Shown here: positions 6,235 to 6,540 of the stretch, one piece after another | Position numbering within the stretch: position 1 is the stretch's first letter | How the letters are laid out: every line of letters begins with the position of its first letter | Assembly (NCBI GenBank): GCA_003161835.1 | Contig: PMNO01000687.1 | Coordinates: forward strand, 1-6,540 | Direction of reading: 5' to 3' | DNA length: 6,540 nucleotides | Source: Myxococcales bacterium | Lineage (GTDB): Bacteria > Myxococcota_A > Polyangia > Fen-1088 | The notes under the pieces: model-generated | The model's database searches: none | Told to the model about the DNA's origin: nothing | Seen by the model: only the letters and a program-made list of their open reading frames with translations | Program-made: the position numbers and the translations under genes

Positions 6235-6256
6235 GCGGTCTGCTTCCGCGGGCGGA

Positions 6257-6540
6257 TCACGATCGCTGCTCGGGCAGATCACCGGTGAGGATCTGCCGCG
6301 GATTTTCAACCAGGAGCTTTCGCACTGTTTCGTGGCCAACGGATTTGCGGAGCCACGCGATTCCGGCCGCGATGGCGGGGCCGTCCTCCGTTCGGTGAAT
6401 ATCGGTCGCGGCCGCGTGGGCCAGGCCCTCTTGCACCAGGTGTCGGGCGGTGCGCATCTCGGCTTTTCCGTGGGCGCCCTCCAGCGCCGCCAGGTCGACG
6501 ACCAGAGCGGCGGAACGGCCTATCGACGCGGCCCGCGTCA
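6257..6540 (-). CDS. PHP-family phosphatase resembling CpsB/YwqE, C-terminal part only
   Basis: 94 codons to the TGA at 6259-6257; the gene enters from beyond position 6540. The frame reads RSAALVVDLAALEGAHGKAE, then RTARHLVQEGLAHAAATDIHRTED, then VGHETVRKLLVENPRQILTGD. This is the C-terminal end of CpsB/YwqE-type PHP phosphatases: the helix before the ASDxH metal site (here TDIH), then the helix ending in LLxENPxxIL. In other bacteria these manganese-dependent enzymes dephosphorylate tyrosine kinases that control exopolysaccharide export. The Asp and His of TDIH would be metal ligands. It is the first visible gene of the minus-strand operon, 22 bases before the membrane protein. An envelope-polysaccharide role would fit a flippase neighbour. 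The catalytic N-terminal part cannot be checked, and other PHP hydrolases remain possible. Confidence 0.72.
   Translation of the reverse strand, partial: TRAASIGRSAALVVDLAALEGAHGKAEMRTARHLVQEGLAHAAATDIHRTEDGPAIAAGIAWLRKSVGHETVRKLLVENPRQILTGDLPEQRS

Noticed and set aside
5182..6339. ATG at 6339 as the start of the membrane protein
   Set aside because: It adds 35 polar residues and overlaps the PHP gene by 83 bases. The GTG at 6234 has a ribosome site and begins directly before the first helix.
1..6540. CRISPR arrays, tRNA or rRNA genes, insertion sequences
   Set aside because: No spaced direct repeats, no cloverleaf or rRNA-like stretches, and no transposase frames or terminal repeats were seen on either strand.

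Overview
The window is GC-rich throughout, with tightly packed genes. It reads like a chromosomal segment of a myxobacterium-type organism (Myxococcota or former Deltaproteobacteria). The main pointer is a protein with the zinc-ribbon, GYF, membrane-helix and AgmX/PglI-type C-terminal layout of the Myxococcus gliding protein GltJ/AgmX. The taxonomic call is an inference from domain content and base composition only.

Plus strand, left half. Positions 1-1071 are one open frame entering from outside the window. Its last ~290 codons are the catalytic and C-terminal part of bacterial adenylosuccinate synthetase (PurA). Its first ~64 codons are not PurA: they resemble the ATPase region of a phage terminase large subunit (lambda gpA type). 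The join lies near 187-195, exactly where the conserved PurA N-terminal half should be, so the gene is chimeric by assembly, deletion or recombination. After a ~170-base spacer with a candidate promoter come the GltJ/AgmX-like envelope protein (1241-3010) and, 16 bases later, an unusual protein (3027-3788) that joins an MMACHC/CblC-like cobalamin domain to a cysteine-rich ferredoxin-like tail. A 72-residue stand-alone biotin carboxyl carrier protein follows (3833-4051), apparently with its own promoter and no Shine-Dalgarno sequence.

Centre, 4039-4143. The plus-strand genes converge here on a minus-strand operon. The junction holds three hairpins. The outer two are near-identical 23-base elements in inverted orientation, and each carries the TGA stop of one of the facing genes. 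None has a clear T-tract.

Minus strand, right half, in transcription order: the C-terminal end of a PHP-family phosphatase resembling CpsB/YwqE (6540-6257, running off the window); a multi-pass membrane protein of the lysylphosphatidylglycerol-synthase TM / YbhN family (6234-5182, GTG start); and a low-specificity L-threonine aldolase (5185-4130). The last two overlap by ATGA and are probably translationally coupled.

Functional links. The CblC-like protein beside a biotin carrier suggests propionyl-CoA/methylmalonyl-CoA metabolism, where a biotin-dependent carboxylase feeds a cobalamin-dependent mutase. This is inferred from neighbourhood only. The most interesting objects are the CblC-like/Fe-S fusion, the terminase-PurA chimera and the symmetric triple-hairpin convergent junction.
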